A stretch of 64,000 nucleotides of DNA, taken from the NCBI RefSeq assembly GCF_014842975.1, contig NZ_JACYXK010000021.1:62001-126000 (forward strand). Direction: 5' to 3'. Made by a program: the position numbers and the translations under genes. This DNA comes from Rhodanobacter sp. DHB23. GTDB lineage: Bacteria; Pseudomonadota; Gammaproteobacteria; Xanthomonadales; Rhodanobacteraceae. Positions 9,422-19,919 of the stretch are shown here, piece by piece. A model generated the notes under the pieces. The model did not search any database. It had not been told where the DNA came from and worked only from the letters and a program-made list of their open reading frames with translations. Position 1 is the first letter of the stretch. Every line of letters begins with the position of its first letter.

Positions 9422-11646
9422 CACAGCGTCACCAGCATCGAGTAGAGGGTTTGCAGCAAGGCGGCCGCGTCGGCCGTCCAGCGCCGGGAAGCGGCGCCAT
9501 CCGGCTTGGTCGCCAGGCTGTCGTTGAGCTTGTCGGCGTCGAGGTAAACCTGCTGCGCGGGATCGAGCTCGGCGGACACCACCTTGCTGGCCTGCTCGAA
9601 CTCGAAGCGCGCCCAGCGGCGGTCGTCGTCCCAGCGCACGTCCTCGTGGCTGCCGTCGGCGAACACGACATGCAGCGTCTCGGGCACGCGCGCACCGTCA
9701 CGCAACACGGTCACCGTGCTGTGCCAGGGGAACGGCCCGCCGCCGGGCTTGGCGTCGGGGTGGGCCTTCTTCCAGTCTTCGCGCTGTTTCGCGACCGCCT
9801 TGTCCAGCGCCGACTGGTCGGCCACCGGCTTGCCGTCCTTCCACGTCACGCCGGCCCGCGGCAACACCTCGACCGTATCGATGTCGGCGACGCGATCGTC
9901 GATGTGTGCGGTGCCGTACACGACCTCGTCGAAGATCCCGTTGACGTCGCTGGCGTCGCCCGAGCCGTCGATCAGCGCCTGCCGCAGGTCGGCCACCGAG
10001 GGATGGCGGAAGCTCCAGCGCCGGTAGTACAGGCGGATGGCCTTCTGCATCGCCGGCTCGCCGATGCGCTGCTCGAGGTCGTGCATCGCGGTGGCGGTGC
10101 GCGTGTACACGCTGCCGTAGCTGGAACTGGAAAGCCTGTCCCAGCTGTTCTGCGCCAGCGGGTCCTCGGGCCGCTCCAGTTGCGCGCCCAGGCGCTCCAT
10201 CTGGAACCCGCTCATCGCCGGCGCGACGCCCAGCCACTTCATGAACGGCGAAGCGAGCACGAGGTCCTCCTTGCGCTCGCGCATCATGCGGTCGTCCCAG
10301 AACTCGTTCATGCCCTCGTCGAGCATGGGCTCCTCGAACTCGTTGGAGGCGAGGATGCCGTAGAAATAGCCGTGGCCGAACTCGTGGATGTTGACGAAAT
10401 CGCTGCCGTACTGGCTGAGGGTGCCCGGCGTGACCTCCTTGTAGCCCTCGGAGGTGAAGAAGGTGGGGTATTCCATGCCACCCGCTTCCTGCGCGTTGTA
10501 CGGCGGGATCACCGCGGTGACCGTGCGGTACGGGTACGGCGCGATGGTCCGCGAGAAATAGCCCAGCGAGTCGATGGTGGATTGCAGCGTGGGCGCGGCG
10601 CTGGCCACGTATTCGGACGGGTAGATCACGCGCACGGCCACTGGCGGGCTGCCCGCGCCGGTGTACGTGCCGTCCAGCGTCTTGTAGCCCTTCGCGGCGA
10701 CCCAGGCGAAGTCGTGCACGTCGCCCTGCGTGAAGTGGTACGTGGTGCGGCCGTTCGCCGCCTGCGGCTCGCCCTGCAACTGGCCCACTGCGCCCACGGT
10801 GTAGTCGCTGGGCACGTCGAGGTGCACGTCGTAGCTGCCGAAGTCGGCGTAGAACTCGCTGTTGAAGTGGAACTCGTGCACGTTCCAGCGCGGCGCCGTG
10901 GCGCCACGTTCGCCGGCCAGTTCCAGCACGCCGATCTTGGGGAACCACTGGCCGACCAGGTTGAAGTCGCCCCACCAGCCGGTGCGCTCCACCACACGCG
11001 GCAACTGGCTGAGGAAATCGATGTCCAGCGCCAGCGTGCCGCCCGCTGGCACCGGTTGGACGAGGTCGATGCGCACCACGGTGTGGTCGGTGGCCGGGCC
11101 GCCGTCGGGATGCACGAAGCTCCATTTCAGCGCCGTACCGTCCTGCGCCACGTCCTGCAGGCGGACCCAGCCCCACTGCCCGTCCTTCAGCACCGCGTTG
11201 CCGCGCGAACGGCCGTGCGCGGTAAGCACCCGGCGCTCGGTGAACCACGTGCTGCCATCGCCCTCGAACGCGTTGAGGTAGAGGTGGAAATAGACGTGGC
11301 TGACCGGGCGATCGCTGCGGTTGCGCCAGGTCATGTGCTCCTTGCCCGTCACCTGGTGCCTGGCCGCATCGAGGCTGGCGTCGATGGCGTAGCTCACCAC
11401 GCGGTCGGACAGGGTTGCCTCCTGGCCGGTACGCTCGCCGCCCCACGCTGTCGGCGCGCTGGGCGTGGTGATGATGGTCTGGTGCGCCGGCGCGAACGGG
11501 ATCGGCACCACCGTGGCGGCGGTCGCCGGCGCAGCCGCGCTGCCCGCCGCGGCCGGCGCTTCCTGTGCCAGGCACAGGCTCGACGCGCACCAGCCCATGG
11601 TCATCGCGGCGAGCCACAGCCCGCCCCTGCCCCTGATCGACCCCAT
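9421..11646 (-). CDS. Secreted M1-family (gluzincin) metallopeptidase
   Basis: The 741-residue precursor has a signal peptide (GLWLAAMTMGWCASSLCLA, cut before QEAPA) and an Ala/Pro linker. An N-terminal beta-sandwich of aminopeptidase-N type precedes the gluzincin domain. The zinc site is HEFGH at residues 421-425, followed after 18 residues by the third ligand Glu444 in MLDEGMNEF. The usual GAMEN exopeptidase motif appears as AGGMEYPTF. The reaction is peptide-bond hydrolysis, probably N-terminal trimming, in the periplasm. The ATG at 11646 is preferred over one at 11709 because a GGGGAGAG ribosome-binding site precedes it and it opens the signal peptide. It is coupled to the following membrane-protein gene. 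Confidence 0.9.
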   Translation of the reverse strand: MGSIRGRGGLWLAAMTMGWCASSLCLAQEAPAAAGSAAAPATAATVVPIPFAPAHQTIITTPSAPTAWGGERTGQEATLSDRVVSYAIDASLDAARHQVTGKEHMTWRNRSDRPVSHVYFHLYLNAFEGDGSTWFTERRVLTAHGRSRGNAVLKDGQWGWVRLQDVAQDGTALKWSFVHPDGGPATDHTVVRIDLVQPVPAGGTLALDIDFLSQLPRVVERTGWWGDFNLVGQWFPKIGVLELAGERGATAPRWNVHEFHFNSEFYADFGSYDVHLDVPSDYTVGAVGQLQGEPQAANGRTTYHFTQGDVHDFAWVAAKGYKTLDGTYTGAGSPPVAVRVIYPSEYVASAAPTLQSTIDSLGYFSRTIAPYPYRTVTAVIPPYNAQEAGGMEYPTFFTSEGYKEVTPGTLSQYGSDFVNIHEFGHGYFYGILASNEFEEPMLDEGMNEFWDDRMMRERKEDLVLASPFMKWLGVAPAMSGFQMERLGAQLERPEDPLAQNSWDRLSSSSYGSVYTRTATAMHDLEQRIGEPAMQKAIRLYYRRWSFRHPSVADLRQALIDGSGDASDVNGIFDEVVYGTAHIDDRVADIDTVEVLPRAGVTWKDGKPVADQSALDKAVAKQREDWKKAHPDAKPGGGPFPWHSTVTVLRDGARVPETLHVVFADGSHEDVRWDDDRRWARFEFEQASKVVSAELDPAQQVYLDADKLNDSLATKPDGAASRRWTADAAALLQTLYSMLVTL

Positions 11647-11795
11647 TGCGCTCTCCCCGCGAGTGATTCCCCAGCGTGCACGCTGCATGGCACCGCCGTC
11701 ATAGGCCAAAGGTCATGCCCCGCAAGCGCTAAGCTGAGGGTCGGGCAAGGCATGGCAAGCTGTGCGTCCCATCCCCATGCCGACGAACGGAACCC

Positions 11796-12064
11796 AGAGC
11801 CTGTTTATGCTCCCCAAGCACCCCGCGTTGTCATCGAGTGATCGTCAGGTGGCAGGGCGTGGCGTCGGCCTGACTGGCGGTCGGGCCAAGCCACGCGCTG
11901 CCGCATGGCGGCCATTCGACGGCAACCCGCAGGGCCGGGTCTGTTTGCCCGCATCCCTGCGTCATCACCCGGTCGTGGACGGACGTCCACTCCCTCGTTC
12001 TTCCTTGGCCTGCGCGCAAACAGCTCCCGGCGCGGGGTACTTGCGGGAACATAAACAGGCTCTA
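11796..12064. mobile_element. MITE-like element with about 32-bp terminal inverted repeats
   Basis: The left end (11796 onward) begins AGAGCCTGTTTATG and the right end (to 12064) is its inverse, CATAAACAGGCTCT. Homology continues inward for about 32 bp, including ACCCCGCG, with only a few mismatches and a one-base shift. The 269-bp interior encodes nothing recognisable and contains a smaller palindrome GTGGACG-GA-CGTCCAC at 11976-11991. The size, the inverted ends and the lack of a gene fit a non-autonomous element. No clear target-site duplication is visible. The right end stops four bases before the start codon of the response regulator at 12069. Confidence 0.6.
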
Positions 12065-12068
12065 ACGC

Positions 12069-12755
12069 ATGCGCATCCTGCTGGCTGAAGACGACCCCTC
12101 CATCGCCGAAGGCATCTGCGCGTCATTGCGCCACAGCAACCACGCGGTCGACCACGTGGCCAGCGGCCAGCTGGCCGACGCCGCGCTGCGCGAGCACGAC
12201 TACGACCTGCTGGTGCTGGACCTGGGCCTGCCGCAGTTGGACGGCAGCGAGGTGCTGCGCCGGCTGCGCGGCCGCGGCGGCAGCGCGCCGGTGCTGGTGG
12301 TGACCGCGCGCGACGGCCTGGACGAGCGCATCCGTGTGCTCGATCTCGGCGCCGACGATTACCTGGTCAAGCCCTTCGCGCTCACCGAGTTCGAGGCGCG
12401 CGTGCGCGCCCTGCTCCGCCGCAGCAGCAGCCAGGGCGTGCCCGAGCTGAAGATCGGCCGGCTGCGGCTGGACCTGCCCGGCCATCGCGCCTGGCTGGAC
12501 GAGGACCCGCTGGAGCTCACCGCGCGCGAGTTCGGCCTGCTGGAGGCGCTGGCCATGCGCGCCGACCGCGTCACCAGCCGCGCGCAGCTGATCGAGGCGC
12601 TGTGCAGCTGGGACGAGGAGCTCACCGACAACGGGCTGGATATCGCCATCCACCGCCTGCGCCGCAAGCTCGAAGGCAGTGGCACCGGCGTGCGCACCAT
12701 CCGCGGCCTGGGTTACCTGCTGGAAGAAAGCCCGGCCGACGGCGGGCACGCATGA
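12069..12755 (+). CDS. OmpR/PhoB-family response regulator of an efflux operon
   Basis: This 228-residue regulator has a receiver domain (Asp8-Asp9 acidic pocket, phosphoacceptor Asp51 in VLDLGLP, conserved Lys in DDYLVKPF). A winged-helix DNA-binding domain follows (ELTAREFGLLEAL, then NGLDIAIHRLRRKL and TIRGLGYLL). It resembles the QseB/PmrA/TctD branch. Its stop overlaps the kinase start (ATGA). It is the first gene of a six-gene unit ending with the ABC-exporter adaptor, so it most likely controls that exporter. The ribosome-binding site is weak because the bases just upstream belong to the end of a MITE-like element. Confidence 0.93.
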   Translation: MRILLAEDDPSIAEGICASLRHSNHAVDHVASGQLADAALREHDYDLLVLDLGLPQLDGSEVLRRLRGRGGSAPVLVVTARDGLDERIRVLDLGADDYLVKPFALTEFEARVRALLRRSSSQGVPELKIGRLRLDLPGHRAWLDEDPLELTAREFGLLEALAMRADRVTSRAQLIEALCSWDEELTDNGLDIAIHRLRRKLEGSGTGVRTIRGLGYLLEESPADGGHA

Positions 12756-14185
12756 GCCAGGCCCCTGCCCGCCGCCCCAGCCTGCGACGCCGCCTGCTGG
12801 GCTTCCTGCTGATCCCGGTGACCATCCTGCTGGTGCTGGACATCCTGCTCACCTATGGCGTGGCGCTGGGCTATTCCAACCACGTGCACGACCGCGACCT
12901 CGGCAACGACGCGCTGACGCTCGCCAAGATGATGAGCAACGAACAGACCGGCGGCGAACTGACCCCGCAGGCGCGTTTCCTGCTGCAGTACGACCCCAAC
13001 GGCAACGGCTACTTCAGCATCGTCAGCCGCCGGCACGGCTTCGTCGCCGGCAACGAGCGCCTGCTGCCGGCGCGGCGGGTGCCCGCCATGGGCGCGCCGC
13101 CCGAGTTGTTCGATACCCGCATGGACGACCACCCGCTGCGCGCGGTCACCCTGAGCACCACGGCCAGCGGCCATCCGGACGACACCCTCGTCATCACCGT
13201 GGCCGAGACCCTGCGCGATCGCCATGCGCAAGCGCGCAGCATCCTGTACCTGGCGATCCTCACCCAGTCGCTGCTGATCGTGTGCGTGCTGTCGCTGGTG
13301 TGGTTCGGCGTCAACCACGGCCTGCGCGTGCTCGACCCGCTGACCCGGCGGCTGGCGCGGCGCAACCACGAACTCACGCCCATCGGCGGGCCGGACGTGC
13401 CGCAGGAGATCCTGCCGCTCACCCGCACCATCGACGCGCTGTTCGCACGCCAGCGCGGCATGCTGGCGCTGCACGACCGCTTCATCGCCGACGCCGCGCA
13501 CCAGCTGCGCACGCCGCTCACCGGCCTCGGCCTGCACGTGGAGCGCGCGCTGGCCGATCCCGACCCGGCCAACGTGCGCGAGGCGCTCACCCACATCCGC
13601 CGCCTCAACCAGCGCGCCGCGCGCACCACCGCGCAGCTGCTGGCGCTGACCCGCGCGCAGGCGCCGTCCACCGACACCGTCGAGCACGTGCCGCTGGACC
13701 TCGCGCGCTGGGTGCCCGAGGCGGTGACGCAACGCGTGCACGATGCGCTGGCCGCCGGCATCGACCTCGGCTACCAGGGGCCTGAGCAGGCGCTAAGCAT
13801 CCACGGGCATGCTGCCAGCCTGCACGACCTCCTGGACAACCTCATCGACAACTGCATCCGCTATGCCGGTCGCGGCAGCACCGTGACCGTGGGCCTGCAG
13901 GCGCGGCCCGACGGCGGCGCCAACCTCGTGGTGGAGGACGACGGCCCGGGCGTGCCGCCCGAGCTGCTGCCGCGCCTGAGCGAACGCTTCTTCCGCGCAC
14001 CGGGAACCAGCGAGGAAGGCAGCGGGCTGGGGCTGGCCATCGTGCAGCGCATCGCCGAGCGCCATCACGCCGACGTGATCTACCGCCTGGCCGAGGAACG
14101 CGGCCTGTGCGTGGAAGTGCGATTCCCCGCGCCGCGCGTGCGCCACGTCGCGACGCCGCAGGCCGAAACGCCGGTGGCGCGCTGA
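12752..14185 (+). CDS. Sensor histidine kinase (QseC/TctE type) of the efflux operon
   Basis: The 477-residue kinase has an N-terminal membrane helix (LLGFLLIPVTILLVLDILLT), a periplasmic sensor of about 130 residues and a second helix (ILYLAILTQSLLIVCVLSLV). A HAMP-like linker leads to the dimerisation box with phosphoacceptor His250 (AHQLRTPLTGL). The ATP-binding domain follows, with N-box NLIDNCIRYA, G1 DDGPGVPPE and G2 GSGLGLAIV. This arrangement matches the 2CSK_N/TctE group. It would phosphorylate the regulator encoded immediately upstream, with which it is translationally coupled. The ATG at 12752 gives a short basic N-terminus. The signal is unknown, but the downstream exporter suggests envelope or antimicrobial stress. 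Confidence 0.93.
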   Translation: MSQAPARRPSLRRRLLGFLLIPVTILLVLDILLTYGVALGYSNHVHDRDLGNDALTLAKMMSNEQTGGELTPQARFLLQYDPNGNGYFSIVSRRHGFVAGNERLLPARRVPAMGAPPELFDTRMDDHPLRAVTLSTTASGHPDDTLVITVAETLRDRHAQARSILYLAILTQSLLIVCVLSLVWFGVNHGLRVLDPLTRRLARRNHELTPIGGPDVPQEILPLTRTIDALFARQRGMLALHDRFIADAAHQLRTPLTGLGLHVERALADPDPANVREALTHIRRLNQRAARTTAQLLALTRAQAPSTDTVEHVPLDLARWVPEAVTQRVHDALAAGIDLGYQGPEQALSIHGHAASLHDLLDNLIDNCIRYAGRGSTVTVGLQARPDGGANLVVEDDGPGVPPELLPRLSERFFRAPGTSEEGSGLGLAIVQRIAERHHADVIYRLAEERGLCVEVRFPAPRVRHVATPQAETPVAR

Positions 14186-14270
14186 CAGCCCCGATGCCCG
14201 ACCTGTATCCTTGGCGGGTTCGCACGGTCGTTATCCGTTCCCCATCCACCCACTGTTGCGTGACCTGACC

Positions 14271-15710
14271 GTGGCCCTGATCCCATCCGACATCGCAACG
14301 CGCCGCCGCTGGCGCACCAGCTGGCTGGCCGCGGCCATCGCGCTCACCGGCTGCTCGGTGGCGGTGCCGAAGCTGGAACCGCCGATCCCCGCGCAATGGC
14401 AGCATGCGGCGGCATCGCAGGCGGCCGAACCCACCGACCTGCACAACTGGTGGCGCGCTTTCGACGATCCCGCCCTGAACGCACTGGTCGACCAGGCGCT
14501 GGCGCACAACCTCGACGTGGCGCAGGCCGTCGAGCGGGTGCGCGCCGCGCGCGTGCTGCAACAGCACGCCGGCGCGCCCTACCTGCCCTACCTCAAGGCC
14601 AGCACCGACCAGGTGATCGACCCCGACGCCAGCGCCTCCTACCTGGTGGCCGGCTTCGACGCCAGCTGGGAATTCGGCCTGTTCGGCCGCGCGCAGGGCT
14701 CCCGGCGCGAAGCGCAGGGGCAACTGGACGCCGGCACGGCCGACCTGCAGGCCGCGCGCGTGACGCTGGTGGCCGAGGTCGTGCGCAACTGGATCGAACT
14801 GCGCACCGCCCAGCGGCAGGAAACCCTGCTGCAGCAGGTCGGCGACCTGCGCAGCCACCAGCTCGACCTGCTGAAGATCCGCCAGCACCTGCAACTGGCG
14901 CCCGCCGGCACGGTGGACCAGGCCGCCGCCGCCGCCGCGCAGGCGCAGGCCGCGCTGGCCGCGCCGCGCCAGGCCATCGACGAAGCCGCGCAGCGGCTGG
15001 CCGTGCTGGCGGGCCAGAACCACCCCGACCCGGCCTGGCTGCAGGCCGGCCCGCAACCGCAGCTCGGCGCGTGGCAGTTGCCCGGCACGCCGGCCAACCT
15101 GCTGCGCACGCGGCCCGAGATCGCCCGCGCCGAGGCCGACGTGCTGCGCGCCGCCGGCGAACTGGGCGTGGCGCACGCCGACCGCTTCCCCCAGCTGGGC
15201 CTCGACGCCTCGATGGTCTGGGCCAGCGACATCAACAACAACCGCAAGCACACCTCGGACAACGGCCTGATCACGATGGGCCCGATGTTCGACATGCCGC
15301 TGTTCGACTGGGGCCTGCGCAAGGCCAACGAACACGCCAAGTCGCACGAGCTGAAGGCCGCCGTGCTGGCCTACCGCCAGGCCGTGCTGCAGGGCGTGGC
15401 CGAAGTGGAGACCGCGCTGGGCACGCTGCAGCAGCAGGGACAGCGCGAACGGCACAGCCTGGAAGCCTGGCAGGCGCTGCAGCATGCGGACGATGCGGTG
15501 CAGACCCGCGTGAAGCTGCAGCTGGACAGCCCGCTGGCACTGGCCGACAGCCGGCTCGCCGCCACGCAGGCTGCGATCGAGCTGGCCGATGCGCGCGCCA
15601 GCCGCAGCCTCGCCTACGTGGCGCTGTTCAAGGCGCTGGGCGGCGCGCCGCTGCCGGCGGACGAGGCGCCCGGCGCGGAGTCCGACAAATCCGCCGAGGC
15701 GACGCACTGA
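14271..15710 (+). CDS. Outer-membrane efflux factor (TolC/NodT family lipoprotein)
   Basis: About 479 residues, with a lipoprotein signal ending at Cys28 (AIALTGC). The two repeated helical outer-membrane-factor domains follow, with the typical LHNWWRAFDDPALNALVDQAL opening and NLDVAQAVERVRAAR. Long Ala/Gln-rich coiled helices and the FPQLGLDAS strand of the barrel are present. It forms the trimeric duct through the outer membrane for a tripartite pump. The start is uncertain: a GTG at 14271 best opens the lipoprotein signal; a TTG slightly upstream is also in frame. It is coupled to the permease gene by TGATG, placing it in the same operon as the transporter it serves. Confidence 0.9.
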   Translation: MALIPSDIATRRRWRTSWLAAAIALTGCSVAVPKLEPPIPAQWQHAAASQAAEPTDLHNWWRAFDDPALNALVDQALAHNLDVAQAVERVRAARVLQQHAGAPYLPYLKASTDQVIDPDASASYLVAGFDASWEFGLFGRAQGSRREAQGQLDAGTADLQAARVTLVAEVVRNWIELRTAQRQETLLQQVGDLRSHQLDLLKIRQHLQLAPAGTVDQAAAAAAQAQAALAAPRQAIDEAAQRLAVLAGQNHPDPAWLQAGPQPQLGAWQLPGTPANLLRTRPEIARAEADVLRAAGELGVAHADRFPQLGLDASMVWASDINNNRKHTSDNGLITMGPMFDMPLFDWGLRKANEHAKSHELKAAVLAYRQAVLQGVAEVETALGTLQQQGQRERHSLEAWQALQHADDAVQTRVKLQLDSPLALADSRLAATQAAIELADARASRSLAYVALFKALGGAPLPADEAPGAESDKSAEATH

Positions 15711-16840
15711 TGGTGGCCCTGGCGCGCAAGACGCTGGTGTACGAATGGCGGCGCTTCCTGCCCGCCATCCTCGCGGTGGGCTTCGCCGGCCTGCTGCAGT
15801 TGCTGCAGCTGGCCCTGGTACTGGGCATCTTCGGCGCCACCAGCGTGTACATCACCGGTTCGTCCGCCGACGTCTGGGTCGGATTCCCCGGCACGCAGAG
15901 CGTGGGCTCGGGCCGCTCGATCGACGCCAACGTGGAATCGCGGATCCTGATGGACCCGGCGGTGGCGCGCGTCGAGCCCTACGAGTGGATCGACGGCGAC
16001 TGGCGAGGCACCGGCGACACCGGCGGCGTATCGGTGTTCGTCTCCGGCATCGACCCGGCCGCCGGCGGCCTGATGTTCTCCCGGGTGCTGCCGCCCGAAC
16101 TGCGCGCACGGCTGGCCGAGCCGGACGCGGTGATCGTGGACCGCGCCGACCTCGACAAGCTGGGCGTGGCGATGGACCAGACCGCCACCATCAACGGCCA
16201 GCGCGTGCGCGTGGTCGGCGTCAGCAGCGGCCTGCGCGGGCTGGGCGGCATCAACGTGATCGCCTCGCTGGACACCGCGCGCCGGCTCGACACCGACGCC
16301 GCCGACAACGGCCCCACCTACCTCGTCGCCAGCCTGCGCGATCCCGCGCAGGCCGACGCCGTCGCGGTGCGCCTGCGCGGCAGCAGCGCGTTCGGCCCCT
16401 ACACGACCTGGAGCGCCGCCGACTTCGCGCACATCTCCGTGTTCTATTGGTTGTTCGACACCGGCGCCGGTGCCGGCGTGCTGTTCCTCGCCGGCATCGT
16501 GTTCCTGGTCGGCGCGGTGATCACCAGCCAGACCCTGGTCGGCGCGGTGCAGGGCTCGGTGCGCGAGTACGCCACGCTCAACGCGCTGGGCGTGGGCGTG
16601 GGCGCGCTGCGCAAGGTGGTGCTGGAGCAGGCCTTCTGGGTGGGCGCGCTGGGCCTGGTCGGCGCCACCGTGCTGGGCGTGCTGCTGCTGCTCGCGGCGC
16701 GCGCCGAGGACGTGCCGGTGACGCTGGGCCCGCTGGCCGCGATCGCCTGCATCGCGCTGGTGATGGGCCAGGCCGCGGTGTCCGGCATGGCGGCGATGCG
16801 CAGCATGCGCCGCATCGACCCGGCGACCCTGCTGCGATGA
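15710..16840 (+). CDS. ABC exporter permease, FtsX/MacB-like (DevC type)
   Basis: This 376-residue permease has the four-helix topology of the MacB/LolC/FtsX fold: one helix near residues 16-40 (LPAILAVGFAGLLQLLQLALVLG), a large periplasmic domain of about 200 residues, and three C-terminal helices with the REYATLNALGVGVGALRKVV coupling segment. The ATPase is separate, unlike MacB, so the arrangement resembles DevBCA exporters of glycolipids more than MacAB. It shares one base with the stop of the outer-membrane gene and four bases with the ATPase gene. It would use ATP-driven movements to push substrate from the periplasm through the outer-membrane duct. Confidence 0.9.
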   Translation: MVALARKTLVYEWRRFLPAILAVGFAGLLQLLQLALVLGIFGATSVYITGSSADVWVGFPGTQSVGSGRSIDANVESRILMDPAVARVEPYEWIDGDWRGTGDTGGVSVFVSGIDPAAGGLMFSRVLPPELRARLAEPDAVIVDRADLDKLGVAMDQTATINGQRVRVVGVSSGLRGLGGINVIASLDTARRLDTDAADNGPTYLVASLRDPAQADAVAVRLRGSSAFGPYTTWSAADFAHISVFYWLFDTGAGAGVLFLAGIVFLVGAVITSQTLVGAVQGSVREYATLNALGVGVGALRKVVLEQAFWVGALGLVGATVLGVLLLLAARAEDVPVTLGPLAAIACIALVMGQAAVSGMAAMRSMRRIDPATLLR

Positions 16841-17586
16841 GCGCCACGATGCCCGCCACCGCCACGCCACGCGCACCGGTGCTGCAGGCCGACGGCGTGT
16901 GCAAGGCCTTCGCCTCCGGCAAGCTGCACACGCAGGTGCTGAACGGCCTGTCGCTCAGCATCGACCCGGGCGAGCTCACCCTGATCTCCGGCCCCTCCGG
17001 CTGCGGCAAGAGCACCCTGCTGGCCGTCCTCAGCGGCCTGCAGAAAGTGGACAGCGGCCGCGTGCACGCGCTGGGCAGCGAGCTGGGCCAGCTCGACCTG
17101 CGCGCGCTGGAACACTTCCGCCTGCAGCACACCGGCTTCGTGTTCCAGGGTTTCAACCTGTTCCCCGCGCTCACCGCGCTGGAGCAGGTGGAACTGCCGC
17201 TCAACCACATGGGCCTGTCGAAACAGGAAGCCCGTACCCGCGCGCGGCGCTCGCTGGAGGAGGTGGGCCTGGCCCACCGCATCAAGCTGCGCCCCTCGGA
17301 ACTCTCCGGCGGCGAGAAGCAGCGCGTGGCGATCGCGCGCGCGCTGGCCAAGGAGCCGGAGCTGCTGTTCGCCGACGAGCCCACCAGCGCGCTGGACGCC
17401 GCCAACGGCCAGACCATCATCGACATCCTGCACACCATCGCCCGCACGCACGGCACCACCGTGCTGTGCGTGAGCCACGACCCGCGCCTGGTCGCCCACG
17501 CCGACCGCGTGCTGGCGATGGAGGATGGCCGCATCCTCAGCGACAGCCGCCGCGACGCCGTCGCCCCCAAGGAAACCTCGCCATGA
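16837..17586 (+). CDS. ABC exporter ATP-binding subunit (LolD/MacB-type)
   Basis: This 249-residue nucleotide-binding subunit has Walker A GPSGCGKST, a Q-loop (VFQGFNLFPALTALEQVELPL), the signature LSGGEKQRVAIARAL, Walker B LLFADEPTSALD and the switch His in CVSHDPRLV. The FNLFPALTA sequence after the Q-loop is characteristic of the LolD/MacB/FtsE group, which pairs with FtsX-like permeases. The start overlaps the permease stop (ATGA), and its own stop overlaps the adaptor start, so stoichiometric expression is expected. Confidence 0.93.
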   Translation: MSATMPATATPRAPVLQADGVCKAFASGKLHTQVLNGLSLSIDPGELTLISGPSGCGKSTLLAVLSGLQKVDSGRVHALGSELGQLDLRALEHFRLQHTGFVFQGFNLFPALTALEQVELPLNHMGLSKQEARTRARRSLEEVGLAHRIKLRPSELSGGEKQRVAIARALAKEPELLFADEPTSALDAANGQTIIDILHTIARTHGTTVLCVSHDPRLVAHADRVLAMEDGRILSDSRRDAVAPKETSP

Positions 17587-18509
17587 CGCCAACCGCCCTT
17601 CGTCCGCCGTCGCCGCTGCGCCTCGCCGGATGCGCGCTGGCCGCCGCGCTAGCGCTGGCCGCCTGCTCGAAGAGCGCGCAACCTGCCGCGACCAGCGCCG
17701 CCGCCAGCCAGTACGCCGCGGTGGCGCGCGGCCGCGTGGATATCGAAGGCGGCCTGCTCGCCCTCACCATGCCGCGCGAGGGCGTGCTCGCCAGCGTGGC
17801 CGTGCACGAGGGCGACACCGTGAAGCAGGGCCAGTTGCTGGCCGCGCTGGACACCCGTCCCGCCCAGCTCGCGGTGGATTCCGCGCAGGCGCAGCTCGAA
17901 CAGGCCCAGGCCCAGCTCAAGCTGCTGGCCGTCAAGCAGGCCGCCGCCAGGCTGCGCGCCCAACGCCTCGGCGCCGCCGCCACCGCCGGCGCCGGCGACG
18001 GCCAGAGCGCGGACGATGCCCGCGAAGCCAGCAGCCAGCTCGACGCCGAACACGACGCCGACCAGGCCGCCGCGGACATGGCCGCGCAGAAACTCGCCGA
18101 GGCGAAATACGAACTGGCCCAGCGCAGCCTGCGCGCGCCGTTCGACGCCAGCGTGGTGCACGTGACGGCCCAGCCCGGCGCCAGCGTGTCGCCCAGCGAC
18201 GCGCTGTTCACCCTGCTGCCGGACAAGCCGCGCATCGTGCGCGCCGAACTCAACGAAAGCTTCGTGGGCGCCGTGCATCCCGGCATGCGCGCCGAGGTGG
18301 CGGACAACGACGACAGCGGCAACGACCGCTGGAGCGCGCACGTGCTGCGCATCGGCCAGGTCTATGGCCCCGCCACGCTGGAGAACGACCCGCAGACCCG
18401 CGCCAACGCGCGTACCGTGGAATGCGTGCTGGCGTTCGACCAGCCCGAGCAGCAGTTGCGCATCGGGCAGCGGGTGATCGTGCGCTTCGTGCCCGACGAC
18501 AGGCACTGA
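17583..18509 (+). CDS. Membrane-fusion (adaptor) lipoprotein of the ABC exporter
   Basis: The 308-residue adaptor carries a lipoprotein signal ending at Cys28 (ALAACSK). A split biotinyl-lipoyl-like domain (GVLASVAVHEGDTVKQGQLLA ... LRAPFDASVVHVTAQPG) flanks a long Ala/Gln-rich coiled-coil hairpin of about 80 residues. A beta-barrel domain ends in LRIGQRVIVRF. Such proteins bridge the inner-membrane permease and the TolC-like duct. The lipid anchor in place of a transmembrane helix is common in RND-type adaptors and somewhat unusual for MacA-like ones. It is the last gene of the operon that begins with the two-component system at 12069. Confidence 0.9.
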   Translation: MTPTALRPPSPLRLAGCALAAALALAACSKSAQPAATSAAASQYAAVARGRVDIEGGLLALTMPREGVLASVAVHEGDTVKQGQLLAALDTRPAQLAVDSAQAQLEQAQAQLKLLAVKQAAARLRAQRLGAAATAGAGDGQSADDAREASSQLDAEHDADQAAADMAAQKLAEAKYELAQRSLRAPFDASVVHVTAQPGASVSPSDALFTLLPDKPRIVRAELNESFVGAVHPGMRAEVADNDDSGNDRWSAHVLRIGQVYGPATLENDPQTRANARTVECVLAFDQPEQQLRIGQRVIVRFVPDDRH

Positions 18510-18536
18510 GCGGCCGGCACGCACAGTCGAAGGCAG

Positions 18537-19915
<1,379 letters not shown>

Positions 19916-19919
<4 letters not shown>

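Noticed and set aside
9235..11841. An 868-codon plus-strand open frame opposite the M1 peptidase
   Set aside because: It is antisense to a clear HEFGH metallopeptidase and has Arg/Ala/His-rich composition with no domain.
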